This document shows positions 32,195-41,438 of a stretch of DNA of 61,698 nt, piece by piece. The notes below the pieces were generated by a model. It saw nothing but the letters and a program-made list of their open reading frames with translations, searched no databases and was not told the DNA's origin. The position numbers and the translations under genes are program-made. Origin of the DNA: Paralimibaculum aggregatum (lineage in GTDB: Bacteria > Pseudomonadota > Alphaproteobacteria > Rhodobacterales > Rhodobacteraceae); NCBI RefSeq assembly GCF_030270585.1, contig NZ_BSYI01000029.1:1-61698 (forward strand), written 5' to 3'. How positions within the stretch are numbered: position 1 is the first letter of the stretch; the number at the start of each line of letters is the position of its first letter.

Positions 32195-33166
32195 TCAACC
32201 CTGCGGCGTTATGCCGGGGCGCGCCTTCGCCTTGGCCGCCAGCAGACCGAGCCGGCGCTCGCGCTCGAGGATGAAGAGCCCCGCCGCCACCACGATCGCG
32301 GCACCGGCCAGCACCATCGGCTCGGGCACCTCGTCGAAGATCAGCCAGCCGATCAGCAGCCCGTAGAGCATCGAGGAATAGTCGAAGGGCGCGATGGTGG
32401 AGGCATCGGCATGTCGGTAGCTCTCGGTGACGAAGATCTGCGCCACGCCGCCGAACATCCCCGCGGTGACCAGCAGCGCCCAGCCCGCCGCGGTGGGCCA
32501 TTCCCAGCCGAAGGGCAGCGTCGCGAGGCTGGCCAGGCTGCAGCTCACATGGAACCAGAACACGATGGCCAGCGTCGGCTCGGTGCGGGTGAGCCAGCGC
32601 ACCTGGATCTGCGCAAGCGCCATCAGGAAGGCGGCGACGAGCATGCAGGCCGCCCCCAGCGCCGCGCCCTCGGCCAGCCCGTCGAGCCCGTCGGCCCGGA
32701 TGATGGTGAGCCGCGGCCAGACCATCACCACGACCCCGGCGAGCCCCACCGCCACCGCCGTCCAGCGGTAGAGCCGCACCACCTCGCCGAGCAGCAGCAC
32801 CGCCAGCCCGGTGGCGATCAGCGGTGCCGCGAAGCCGAGCGCGATGACCTCCGGCAGCGGCAGCAGCCCGAGCGCGGCGAAGGACAGCCCCATCGCCGAG
32901 CAGCCGATCAGCCCGCGCCAGAAATGCCCGCGCAGGTTGCGGGTGGTGAGCGCGTCGCCCATCCGCCCGGTCCAGGCGGCATAGGCGAGCACCGGCGCCA
33001 GCGCCACGAAGGCGCGGAAGAACACCGTCTCGCCCGCCGGCACCTCGACCCGCGCCGCCTTGATGCAGGCCGCCATCACCGAGAACAGCGCCACCGAGGC
33101 AAGCTTGAAGAGGATGCCGCGGACCGGGCGGACCTGCGCCGGCACGACCACGGATTGCTTGTTCAT
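32195..33166 (-). CDS. EamA/DMT-family transporter
   Basis: A 323-residue membrane protein with ten predicted helices in two EamA repeats: LFKLASVALFSVMAACIKAA through PLIATGLAVLLLGEVVRLYR and a second repeat ending LLIGWLIFDEVPEPMVLAGA. These carriers export amino acids or metabolites, or import nucleotide sugars; the substrate is unknown. The N-terminus carries one basic segment, and the C-terminus has a cytoplasmic ERERRLGLLAAKAKARPG. It overlaps the upstream membrane-protein gene by ATGA, marking an operon that starts at the transaminase. Confidence 0.88.
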   Translation of the reverse strand: MNKQSVVVPAQVRPVRGILFKLASVALFSVMAACIKAARVEVPAGETVFFRAFVALAPVLAYAAWTGRMGDALTTRNLRGHFWRGLIGCSAMGLSFAALGLLPLPEVIALGFAAPLIATGLAVLLLGEVVRLYRWTAVAVGLAGVVVMVWPRLTIIRADGLDGLAEGAALGAACMLVAAFLMALAQIQVRWLTRTEPTLAIVFWFHVSCSLASLATLPFGWEWPTAAGWALLVTAGMFGGVAQIFVTESYRHADASTIAPFDYSSMLYGLLIGWLIFDEVPEPMVLAGAAIVVAAGLFILERERRLGLLAAKAKARPGITPQG

Positions 33167-33750
33167 GGCCGCGCCTCCCCGGTGGCGGCCTGCCCCGCGG
33201 CGGCCTGCACCTGCGCCGCCTCTCCCGTCGCGGCCCGCGCCGGCCCGAAGGCGACCCACCAGCCGAATCGGCCGGCCAGCGCGCCATAGAGCGCGAAGAC
33301 CGCCGGCGTCAGCAGATGGCGATAGGGCAGCGCCAGGAGCTCCACCGTCTCCGGCGCCATGCCCCGCTCCAGCAGCCAGAGCACCGCGGCGCCCGGCGGG
33401 CCTGCCTGCAGCAGCGCCATCCAGAGGAACACCACCCCGCCATAGGTCGCCGCGCCGAAGCGGGTGGCGCGGGCGCGCGTGACCGGCCCCTGCCGGGCGA
33501 TGCGCGCGAGCAGCGGCGCGACCACCGCAAAGGCCAGGATCAGCGCCACCGGGAGCCCCACCAGCAGGCCCTGCCAGACCAGCACGGCGCCGAAGCGCGG
33601 CAGCAGCCCCCAGCCGCCGACATGCATGACGAAGAACCCAGCCGCCGCCAGCGCCGCCGCCGCCAGCCCGCGGGCGACCCGACCGGGCACCCGGCGCCAG
33701 GTCCATTTGCCGCGCCAGTGCGCGATGGCCACGTCAGAAGAGCGGGACAT
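33163..33750 (-). CDS. conserved integral membrane protein
   Basis: A 195-residue protein with a basic N-terminus (MSRSSDVAIAHWRGKWTWRR) and about four membrane helices (GLAAAALAAAGFFVMHVGGW, VLVWQGLLVGLPVALILAFA, YGGVVFLWMALLQAG, HLLTPAVFALYGALAG). The C-terminus is Ala/Gln-rich. No family recognised. The start lies inside the end of the preceding gene (17-base overlap) and its stop overlaps the EamA gene (ATGA), so it is locked into the operon. It may be a partner of the protein encoded just upstream. Confidence 0.7.
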   Translation of the reverse strand: MSRSSDVAIAHWRGKWTWRRVPGRVARGLAAAALAAAGFFVMHVGGWGLLPRFGAVLVWQGLLVGLPVALILAFAVVAPLLARIARQGPVTRARATRFGAATYGGVVFLWMALLQAGPPGAAVLWLLERGMAPETVELLALPYRHLLTPAVFALYGALAGRFGWWVAFGPARAATGEAAQVQAAAGQAATGEARP

Positions 33751-34657
33751 CGCCGGCCTCCGGACAGCGGACGAAGGTGACCCCGCCGGCGCCGTCGACG
33801 CGCTCGAGCACATGGGCATCGCGCGTGACATAGCGCAGCCGCTGGTCGCGGCCGAGACGCTCGTTGAAGATCCGCACCGAGCCGTCGCCCTCATAGGCGA
33901 GGATGCGCCCGCTCGCCCCCGGCACGGCATTGCCATAGGTGACGGTCAGATGCTCCACCCGGCCGCCCTCGACGCGGATCCGCACCCAGACCACGCCGCA
34001 GCGATGCAGCCGCGGATCCGCCCAGTCCCCCGCGATCCAGGCCGCGAAGGCGGCGGCGGGCTCGGCGGCGCGGGCTGGCGCCGGCGCCAGCGGCAGCGCC
34101 GCCAGCAGAACCAGCCCGAGCATCGCCGCGGGCCGCCGGCCGAAGGCACAGAACCAGCCGGTCTGCGCGCCCATGGCGCCGATCAGCGCGGCCCCGGCCA
34201 GCGTTACAAGGATGCTCAGCGGCATGGCCAGCCAGAGCGGCAGCACCAGCCCGGGCGGCGCCGCCTCCCCGGGAACACGGCCCCCGTGGCCGAGGAGGAG
34301 CAGGGCGAGGATCACCGCCCAGAGCCCGAGCCCGACCCGCAACATCCCGCGCGCGCCCCAGCGCAGCACCGCCGCGCGGGTCAGCCGGCCCTCCGCACCG
34401 CGCCGGCGCAGCATCCGCGGCGCGCAGAACAGCGCGGGCAGGACGGCGGCCGCGGCCGCCATCACGCCGAACCCGAAGGGATCGCCAAGGGTTTCGAACA
34501 GGCTCACCGCCATCACCACCGGCACCCACGCGCCGAGGAGGATGCCGCCCCGGGGCAGCCGCCCGAGCGGCGTCGGCCCGGACGCGCCGGTCGCTCCGGG
34601 GCGCGGGGTGGGCGGGTGGGCGCGCCCCCGGAGCGATGGCGCGTCCGGGCCGGTCAT
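33734..34657 (-). CDS. multi-helix membrane protein with C-terminal soluble domain
   Basis: A 307-residue protein. After a Pro-rich N-terminus (about 40 residues) come five or six membrane helices (ILLGAWVPVVMAVSLFETLG, FGFGVMAAAAAVLPALFCAP, VGLGLWAVILALLLLGH and others). A region with AAAFAAWIAGDWADPRLHRC begins a soluble domain of about 110 residues with two cysteines (DPRLHRCGVVWV and TFVRCPEAG). Unknown family. The start overlaps the transaminase stop (ATGA), but a hairpin-quadruplex element occupies bases 34591-34636, so the first 20 codons may be structural RNA or DNA more than peptide signal; a later start is possible. Confidence 0.65.
   Translation of the reverse strand: MTGPDAPSLRGRAHPPTPRPGATGASGPTPLGRLPRGGILLGAWVPVVMAVSLFETLGDPFGFGVMAAAAAVLPALFCAPRMLRRRGAEGRLTRAAVLRWGARGMLRVGLGLWAVILALLLLGHGGRVPGEAAPPGLVLPLWLAMPLSILVTLAGAALIGAMGAQTGWFCAFGRRPAAMLGLVLLAALPLAPAPARAAEPAAAFAAWIAGDWADPRLHRCGVVWVRIRVEGGRVEHLTVTYGNAVPGASGRILAYEGDGSVRIFNERLGRDQRLRYVTRDAHVLERVDGAGGVTFVRCPEAGDVPLF
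34591..34636 (-). terminator. hairpin with G-quadruplex loop (copy 2), 3' of the transaminase gene
   Basis: TCGCTCCGGGG (34591-34601) pairs with CCCCGGAGCGA (34626-34636), and inside it CGCG pairs with CGCG across a one-base bulge. The loop reads GGGG-T-GGG-C-GGG-T-GGG (34605-34620), almost the same as copy 1 at 4253-4269. It begins 18 bases past the transaminase stop on the minus strand, with the G-rich strand as template. It overlaps the proposed first codons of the next gene, which makes it odd as a plain terminator. Confidence 0.65.
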
Positions 34658-36045
34658 GCCGGCAGGTGACCCTCGGCGCGGGCCCAGGCATGGGTGGCAT
34701 CCAGCGCCTCGGGCAGCGGCGCCATCATCTCCTCGATCTCCGCCTCGGTGATCACCATCGGCGGGCAGAAGGCCAGCGTGTCGCCGAGGCTGCGCAGGAT
34801 CACCCCGCGCGCCAGCATCTCCTCCATCAGCCGCGCGCCGACCTTGCCGGGCTGGGCGAAGGCGGCCGGGCGGCCGGGCTCGGGGCTGAGCTCGAGCCCG
34901 CCCATCAGCCCCGCCCCGCGCGCCTCGCCGACGAGGGGATGGTCCGCCGCCGCCCGCAGCCGCGCCTGGAAGACCGGCGCCACCCGCCGCACATGGCCGA
35001 CGATGTCGCGCCGCTCGTAGATCGCCAGCGCTGCCAGCGCCACCGCGCAGCCCGCCGGGTGCCCGCCATAGGTGAAGCCGTGGCCGAGCGCCGGGTTGCG
35101 GCTCGCGCCCTCCTCCACCGCCTCGGCCATGCGCCGGTCCATCGCCACCGCCGAGAGCGGGAAATATCCCCCGGTGAGCTGCTTCGCCATGCTCATCGAG
35201 TTGGGCGCGATGGAGAAGGTCTCCGAGCCGAACCAGTTCGCCGTCCGGCCGAAGCCGCAGATCACCTCGTCGGCCACCATCTGCACGTCGTATTTCCGGA
35301 GCACCGCCTGCATCGCCGGGAAATAGCCCTCCGGCGGCACGATGACGCCGCCCGCGCCCATCACCGGCTCGGCGATGAAGGCGGCCACGGTCTCCGGCCC
35401 CTCGGCAAGGATGGTCTCCTCGAGCTCCGCCGCGAGGCGCGCAGAGAACTCCGCCTCGGTCTCGCCGGGCTCGGCCTCCTTCCAGTGATGCGGGCAGCGC
35501 AGATGCCGCACGAATTCGAGCGGCAGGTCGAAATCCTCGTGGTTGAGCGGCAGCCCGGTCAGCGAGGCGGTGGCCAGCGTCACCCCGTGATAGCCGCGCT
35601 TGCGGGAGAGGATCTTCTTCTTCTCCGGCCGGCCGAGGACGTTGTTCATGTACCAGATCAGCTTGATCTGGCTGTCGTTGGCCTCCGAGCCCGAGCAGCC
35701 GTAGAAGATCCGCGCGGCCTCCATCGGCAGCAGCTCCTTGAGCTTCTCGGCAAGCTCGATCGCCGGCTCGTGCGTGCGTCCGCCGAAGAGATGGTAATAG
35801 GGCAGCCGGGAGAACTGCGCCTGCGCCGCCTCCACCAGCTCGGCATCGCCGAAGCCGAGCCCGCAGCACCAGAGCCCCGCCAGCCCCTCGACATAGCGCC
35901 GGCCGGCCTCGTCGGTGACATAGATCCCCTCGCCCGAGGCGATCATGTGCGCGCCGGTCTGCCTCAGGCTGGCGGCATGGGTATAGGGGTGAACGAGCGC
36001 CTCGATGTCGCGCATCTGGGCGTTGGTGAGCGTGTCATGGGCCAT
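34654..36045 (-). CDS. class III aminotransferase (omega-transaminase-like)
   Basis: A 463-residue PLP enzyme of aminotransferase class III. Signature elements: FYGCSGSEANDSQIKLIWYM near residue 115, FIAEPVMGAGGVIVPPEGYF, MVADEVICGFGRT (the PLP-ring aspartate) and SMSMAKQLTGGYFPLSAV with the PLP lysine. The C-terminus LAFCPPMVITEAEIEEMMAP is typical. These enzymes transfer amino groups from omega-amines or beta-alanine to pyruvate or 2-oxoglutarate. The exact amine is unknown. GGAG precedes MAHDTLTNAQ. The stop overlaps the next gene by ATGA. Confidence 0.92.
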   Translation of the reverse strand: MAHDTLTNAQMRDIEALVHPYTHAASLRQTGAHMIASGEGIYVTDEAGRRYVEGLAGLWCCGLGFGDAELVEAAQAQFSRLPYYHLFGGRTHEPAIELAEKLKELLPMEAARIFYGCSGSEANDSQIKLIWYMNNVLGRPEKKKILSRKRGYHGVTLATASLTGLPLNHEDFDLPLEFVRHLRCPHHWKEAEPGETEAEFSARLAAELEETILAEGPETVAAFIAEPVMGAGGVIVPPEGYFPAMQAVLRKYDVQMVADEVICGFGRTANWFGSETFSIAPNSMSMAKQLTGGYFPLSAVAMDRRMAEAVEEGASRNPALGHGFTYGGHPAGCAVALAALAIYERRDIVGHVRRVAPVFQARLRAAADHPLVGEARGAGLMGGLELSPEPGRPAAFAQPGKVGARLMEEMLARGVILRSLGDTLAFCPPMVITEAEIEEMMAPLPEALDATHAWARAEGHLPA

Positions 36046-36181
36046 GGGCGATCTCCTTCGCCACCGGTTCTACGCCCGCCGCCTTGCCGCGCCAAGGCGC
36101 GCCCACGTGATGGATGCCATCACGGATTGTCATGGGCGCCTGCGCATGCCACGGCTAGGATGCCGGAAAGGGGAGGCCGCC

Positions 36182-36634
36182 ATGGCGCAGAAACCGAAGC
36201 TCGTCGGCATCAACCACGTGGCGCTCGAGGTCGGCGACCTCGACGAGGCGCTCGAATTCTACGGGCGGTTCTTCGACTTCACGCTGCGCGGGCGCAGCGA
36301 GACCATGGCCTTCATCGACATGGGGGACCAGTTCCTCGCGCTCAGCCAGGTCGCCGCCCCGACCCGCGACGCCGAGCGCCATTTCGGCCTGGTGGTCGAC
36401 AACCGCGAGGGCCTGCGCGCCCGGCTCGAGGCGGCCGGGGTGGAGATCGTGACGGAGAAGCGGCTCGATTTCCTCGACCCCTGGGGCAACCGGGTGGAGA
36501 TCGTGCCCTATGCCGACATCCAGTTCCTGAAGGACCGGGCGGTGCTCGCCGCCCTGGGCACCGGCATTGCCAAGACCGAGGCCGCGAAGGCCGAGCTGGC
36601 GGAGAAGGGCATCACCGCGCCGGACGACGCGTGA
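36182..36634 (+). CDS. VOC-superfamily (glyoxalase/dioxygenase-like) protein
   Basis: A 150-residue protein with two beta-alpha-beta-beta-beta units of the vicinal oxygen chelate fold. KLVGINHVALEVGDLDEALE has the first metal-ligand histidine (about residue 11), and DAERHFGLVVDN and RVEIVPYADIQFLKD the later strands. It may bind a divalent metal. Its C-terminus is an added helical tail (GTGIAKTEAAKAELAEKGIT). GGGGAGG lies before the ATG. It is divergent from the transaminase gene and its 3' end faces glutaminase. Substrate unknown. Confidence 0.82.
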   Translation: MAQKPKLVGINHVALEVGDLDEALEFYGRFFDFTLRGRSETMAFIDMGDQFLALSQVAAPTRDAERHFGLVVDNREGLRARLEAAGVEIVTEKRLDFLDPWGNRVEIVPYADIQFLKDRAVLAALGTGIAKTEAAKAELAEKGITAPDDA

Positions 36635-36657
36635 CACCCTGAGCCGGGGCGCATGCG

Positions 36658-37578
36658 CTACTCCAGCGCCCCGGCCAGCGCCTCCAGCGCCGCCTGCGCC
36701 GCCACCGAGTTGCCGAAGCGGTCGAGCGGCGGCGACCAGGCCACCGCCACGAAGCCCTGCGGCAGCGCGGCGCTCATCCCCGGCGGCTGCACCGCCACGA
36801 TGCCGCCGCCGACCCCGGATTTCCCCGGCAGGCCGACCCGGAACGCGAACTCGCCGGACTGGTCGTAGAGCCCGCAGGTCCGCATGATCGCGCGCAGCCA
36901 CCTGGCATGGTGCCCCGCGGCGCAGGCGCCCTCGCCCTGCGGCGACACCAGGAACCCCGCCGCCCGCGCCAGGTCGCGCGCCGAGATCGCCAGCGAGCAG
37001 GCCCGGAAATAGGTGTCCGTCACCGCCTGCGGGTCCTGCCGCAGGTTGCCATAGGCGCGCAGCACATAGGCGATCGCCCGGTTGAGATCGCCATGCATGC
37101 GCTCCGAGGCCGCCACCTCGGCGTCGTAATGCAGCTCGGGATTGCCCGCCAGCAGCCGCATCTGCGCGCGGAACGCCGTCTCGAGGTTCCAGCGGTGGGT
37201 CATCAGCGCGTCGGTCACCACGATCGCACCGGCATTGATGAAGGGGTTGCGCGGGATGCCCGCCTCGGTCTCGAGCTGGATCAACGAGTTGAAGCGCATT
37301 CCCGAGGGCTCGCGCCCGACCCGGCTCCAGAGCCCGTCCGGCCCGTCCGGCTCGAGCCACTCCATCGCCAGCGCCAGCGTGAAGAGCTTGGAGATCGACT
37401 GGATCGAGAAGGGCGCATCGGCCTCGCCCGCGACCCATTCCTGTCCGTCCGCGCTGCGCAGCACCAATGCGAAGCGGCCGGGATCGACCCGCGCCAGCGC
37501 CGGGATGTAGTCCGCCACCTTGCCCTCGGCGGCGCGCGGGCGGGCCTCGGCGGCGATGCGGTCGATCAGCTCCTGCAT
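36658..37578 (-). CDS. glsA: glutaminase (serine-lysine type)
   Basis: A 306-residue glutaminase of the beta-lactamase-like fold (GlsA/YbaS family) that hydrolyses glutamine to glutamate and ammonium. The nucleophile pair Ser61-x-x-Lys64 appears in FSIQSISKLFTL. NPFINAGAIVVTD and GLPGKSGVGGGIVAVQP are family hallmarks. GGAGG precedes MQELIDRIAA. It stands alone on its strand between the VOC and GNAT genes. It is clearly complete. Confidence 0.95.
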   Translation of the reverse strand: MQELIDRIAAEARPRAAEGKVADYIPALARVDPGRFALVLRSADGQEWVAGEADAPFSIQSISKLFTLALAMEWLEPDGPDGLWSRVGREPSGMRFNSLIQLETEAGIPRNPFINAGAIVVTDALMTHRWNLETAFRAQMRLLAGNPELHYDAEVAASERMHGDLNRAIAYVLRAYGNLRQDPQAVTDTYFRACSLAISARDLARAAGFLVSPQGEGACAAGHHARWLRAIMRTCGLYDQSGEFAFRVGLPGKSGVGGGIVAVQPPGMSAALPQGFVAVAWSPPLDRFGNSVAAQAALEALAGALE

Positions 37579-37666
37579 GGGGGCCTCCGGGCAGCAGGGG
37601 GCGGGGCACGGTGCGCCCCGGCTCCGAGAGATCGCATGTCGCCCCGGCCGGCACAACCGGGCCGGC

Positions 37667-38155
37667 TCAGCCCCGCTTCAGCGCCTCGAAGGGCGCGTCG
37701 AACACCGCCCGGCAGAGCCGGCTGTCGCGGCTCGCGCCCCAGCGGTCATAGACGGCGTTGGCGGCGGCGTTCTCCGGCCCGGCGACCCACCAGAGATAGC
37801 GTGCGCCCACCGCCTCGGCGCGGCGCGCGAGCTCGGCCACCAGCGCCTGGGCAATGCCCTGCCGCCGGGCCGGCGCGGCGACGTAGAGATCGGAGAGATA
37901 GAGCCCGCGCGTGGCATAGGCGGTCTCGTAGGACGCGGTATAGAGCGCATAGCCGATCGCCGCGCCGCCCTCTTCGGCGACGATGAGCCCGATCCCCGGC
38001 TGCCCGATCAGGTCGCGGCAGACCGCATCCGCCGTCATCAGCCCCGGCCCGCCCTCGGTGATCGCGGCCAGCGCATTGGCCATGGCGGCGATGCGCTCGG
38101 CATCGGCCGGAACGGCGTCGCGGATGATGCGGCCAGCGCCGGGGTTCTCCTGCAT
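37667..38155 (-). CDS. GNAT-family N-acetyltransferase
   Basis: A 162-residue GNAT protein (179 bases longer is not needed). The acetyl-CoA-binding loop is VAAPARRQGIAQALVAELAR (about 95-114), and YLWWVAGPENAAANAVYDRW the last motif. The N-terminus IIRDAVPADAERIAAMANAL is typical of the fold. ATG at 38155 has GGAG only two bases ahead, and ATG at 38173 is an alternative that adds six residues. The substrate cannot be guessed. It lies 88 bases upstream of glsA on the same strand. Confidence 0.85.
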   Translation of the reverse strand: MQENPGAGRIIRDAVPADAERIAAMANALAAITEGGPGLMTADAVCRDLIGQPGIGLIVAEEGGAAIGYALYTASYETAYATRGLYLSDLYVAAPARRQGIAQALVAELARRAEAVGARYLWWVAGPENAAANAVYDRWGASRDSRLCRAVFDAPFEALKRG

Positions 38156-38185
38156 CGCTCCGGGATAGCGCATCGCCGGGCAGGG

Positions 38186-38832
38186 TCAAAGCGGCAGCTG
38201 CCGCGGCGCGCCGATGCCCGCCGCCATCACGCCGGCGGAGACGAACTCCATCCGCCGGTGCCGGCGCTGCGCCGCGGGTTCCTCCGCCGGGGCATGCGCG
38301 AACACCTCGCCATGACCACCCGCCCCGAGGGCCGCGGTCACCCCGGCCGGCAGCGCCCGCGAGCCGCCCCGCCCGCGATGCTCTCCATGAACAAGATGGT
38401 GGTCGACAGCGCGGCCCAGCGGAGAGATCCGATGGAATCTCCTGTTCCCTCTCCATCGTCCAGGACGAGGACGGTCCCGTCCCGCAGCCGGCCCTCCACG
38501 GCCGGCTCGGAGCACTCCGGGTCGCGCCTCGCAATATGGCCAGATCCACCGCAGTTCAGGCCGAACGATCCGGTCCGACCCCGCGGCTCGCGCCAGCCCT
38601 CCACCGGGAGACGACGCCGCGATGAGCGCGCCGAGGCCAACCCCCAGCGCCGAAGCGATCCGCTCGAGCTGCGCCAGCGTCCGCGCCGCGCCCTCGATGC
38701 GTAAGATCGAGGCACAGGACGTCCGGCCAGTTCGCCGCGCCGCTCCTGCGATGGCCTGCGCGCCTCCCGCAATTCCCGGATCCGAAGCCGCCTCCCGCGC
38801 TGCCCCCGGACGGCCGCCCCGCGAAAGAGCAT
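38186..38832 (-). pseudogene. decayed XRE-type (Cro/C1 helix-turn-helix) regulator
   Basis: A frameshift-broken reading on the minus strand recovers a helix-turn-helix core. From about 38790 one frame gives RLRIRELREARRPSQE, and a second frame from about 38710 gives ILRIEGAARTLAQLERIASA followed by LGVGLGALIAASS, then DRIVRPELRWIWPY. Read together these match the start, recognition helices and post-HTH linker of XRE-family regulators, many of which carry a C-terminal cupin. The C-terminal half is disrupted in all frames, so the cupin part is unclear. At least one insertion or deletion lies near 38710-38740. A sequencing error could also cause it, but several frames seem damaged. Confidence 0.5.
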
Positions 38833-38885
38833 CGCCCCGGCGCATACCGGCCGCAACCGGGCAGGCGCGGCCCCCGGGCCGCGCG

Positions 38886-38938
38886 ACGCGGGCATGGCAG
38901 TGCGGGGTGGGCGGGCGGGAGCCGGGCCATGCCCGCGT
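38886..38938 (-). terminator. 13-bp hairpin with G-quadruplex loop (copy 3), 3' of groL
   Basis: Arms 38886-38898 and 38926-38938 are perfectly complementary over 13 bp (ACGCGGGCATGGC and its reverse complement). The 27-base loop contains GGGG-T-GGG-C-GGG-C-GGG (38904-38919), the same core as at 4253-4269 and 34605-34620. It lies about 135 bases past the groL stop on the minus strand, with the G-rich strand as template. It overlaps or sits beside the start of the decayed regulator. Confidence 0.65.
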
Positions 38939-38957
38939 TCCCCCCCGGCACGCGAAA

Positions 38958-38983
38958 CGGGCCGCCCCTTCCGGAGCGGCCCG
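38958..38983 (-). terminator. groESL intrinsic terminator
   Basis: CGGGCCGC (38958-38965) pairs with GCGGCCCG (38976-38983) around a 10-base loop that can extend the stem. On the minus strand the stem is followed by GTTTCG, a short T-run, so this is the best terminator for groL. It lies about 90 bases past the groL stop. Confidence 0.6.
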
Positions 38984-39045
38984 CCGCGTGTCCCTCGGAT
39001 CTCCCGGGGCGGCGGGCTCTGATGGCCCGCACATCCCCGCCGCGT

Positions 39046-39065
39046 CCCGGGCCCGAAGGCCCGGG
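39046..39065 (-). terminator. 8-bp hairpin with tetraloop immediately after groL
   Basis: CCCGGGCC-TTCG-GGCCCGGG on the minus strand, a very stable UUCG-capped stem starting six bases past the groL stop codon. No T-run follows, so it could protect the 3' end or pause polymerase before the stronger signal at 38958-38983. Confidence 0.5.
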
Positions 39066-39071
39066 CGCAGA

Positions 39072-40745
<1,674 letters not shown>

Positions 40746-40769
40746 TCAGTGGTCTGATCCCGGCGGGGC

Positions 40770-41081
40770 TCAGGCGGCTTTCGCGGCGGCCGTGTCGGTC
40801 ATGATGCCGAGGATGTCCGACTCCTTCATGATCAGGAGCTCCTGGCCGTCGATCTTGACCTCGGTGCCCGACCACTTGCCGAACAGGATGCGGTCGCCGG
40901 CCTTGACGGCCATCGGGATCAGCTCGCCGCTGTCCTTGCGGGCGCCCTCGCCAACGGCGATGACCTCGCCCTCCTGGGGCTTCTCCTTGGCGCTGTCGGG
41001 GATGATCAGGCCGCCGGTGGTCTTCTCGTCGGACTCGATGCGGCGGACCAGCACGCGGTCATGAAGCGGAGTGAAGTTCAT
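40770..41081 (-). CDS. groS: co-chaperonin GroES (10 kDa)
   Basis: A 103-residue GroES that caps GroEL. It begins [20 protein letters not shown] and has the mobile loop [19 protein letters not shown] (about 20-38), which contacts GroEL, followed by GEVIAVGEG. The start codon is ATG at 41081; a further upstream in-frame start would add an unrelated stretch lacking family similarity. The groS-groL order and CIRCE operator upstream are classical. Confidence 0.97.
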   Translation of the reverse strand: MNFTPLHDRVLVRRIESDEKTTGGLIIPDSAKEKPQEGEVIAVGEGARKDSGELIPMAVKAGDRILFGKWSGTEVKIDGQELLIMKESDILGIMTDTAAAKAA

Positions 41082-41141
41082 CTGAGTTGCGCTCCGTGTT
41101 GCAGATGGCATTGGCTTGGCCGGGCCGGGGCTCCGGCCCTG

Positions 41142-41168
41142 TTAGCACTCACCGATGATGAGTGCTAA
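41142..41168. promoter_or_regulatory. CIRCE operator (HrcA-binding inverted repeat)
   Basis: TTAGCACTC-N9-GAGTGCTAA is a perfect CIRCE inverted repeat, the binding site of the HrcA repressor that silences groESL under normal conditions. It lies between the promoter (41180-41208) and the groS start at 41081, probably in the 5' leader. HrcA is not encoded in this window. Confidence 0.96.
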
Positions 41169-41179
41169 CATCGCTGGCC

Positions 41180-41208
41180 TAGGTACGGATCGTGCCCCGG
41201 GGTGTCAA
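41180..41208 (-). promoter_or_regulatory. groESL promoter
   Basis: On the minus strand TTGACA (41208-41203), a 17-base spacer and TACCTA (41185-41180). The transcript would start just ahead of the CIRCE repeat, consistent with repression by HrcA. The rest of the region to 41438 on the plus strand holds no recognised feature. Confidence 0.65.
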
Positions 41209-41438
41209 GGGTCAAGCGGCGCAATCATGGCGTTTTTCGTCGATACGCCGCGGCCGGCCCCGCGCCTCCGCGCAGCCTCGGCACGAAGGCGGGACCCGTG
41301 CGGAGCTAGGCAGCCGCAACTGCCGGCGCAACCCCGGCAGGGCGAATCGGCCGCCTGCACCTCGCGGCTCGCGCATGGCGCCCGGCGCTGTTAGACTTCC
41401 CCGGCTTGCATCCTGTGCCGACCAGTGGAGCCCGTGTC

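Noticed and set aside
34636..36642. Long plus-strand frame opposite the class III transaminase
   Set aside because: No domain; the transaminase is complete on the other strand.
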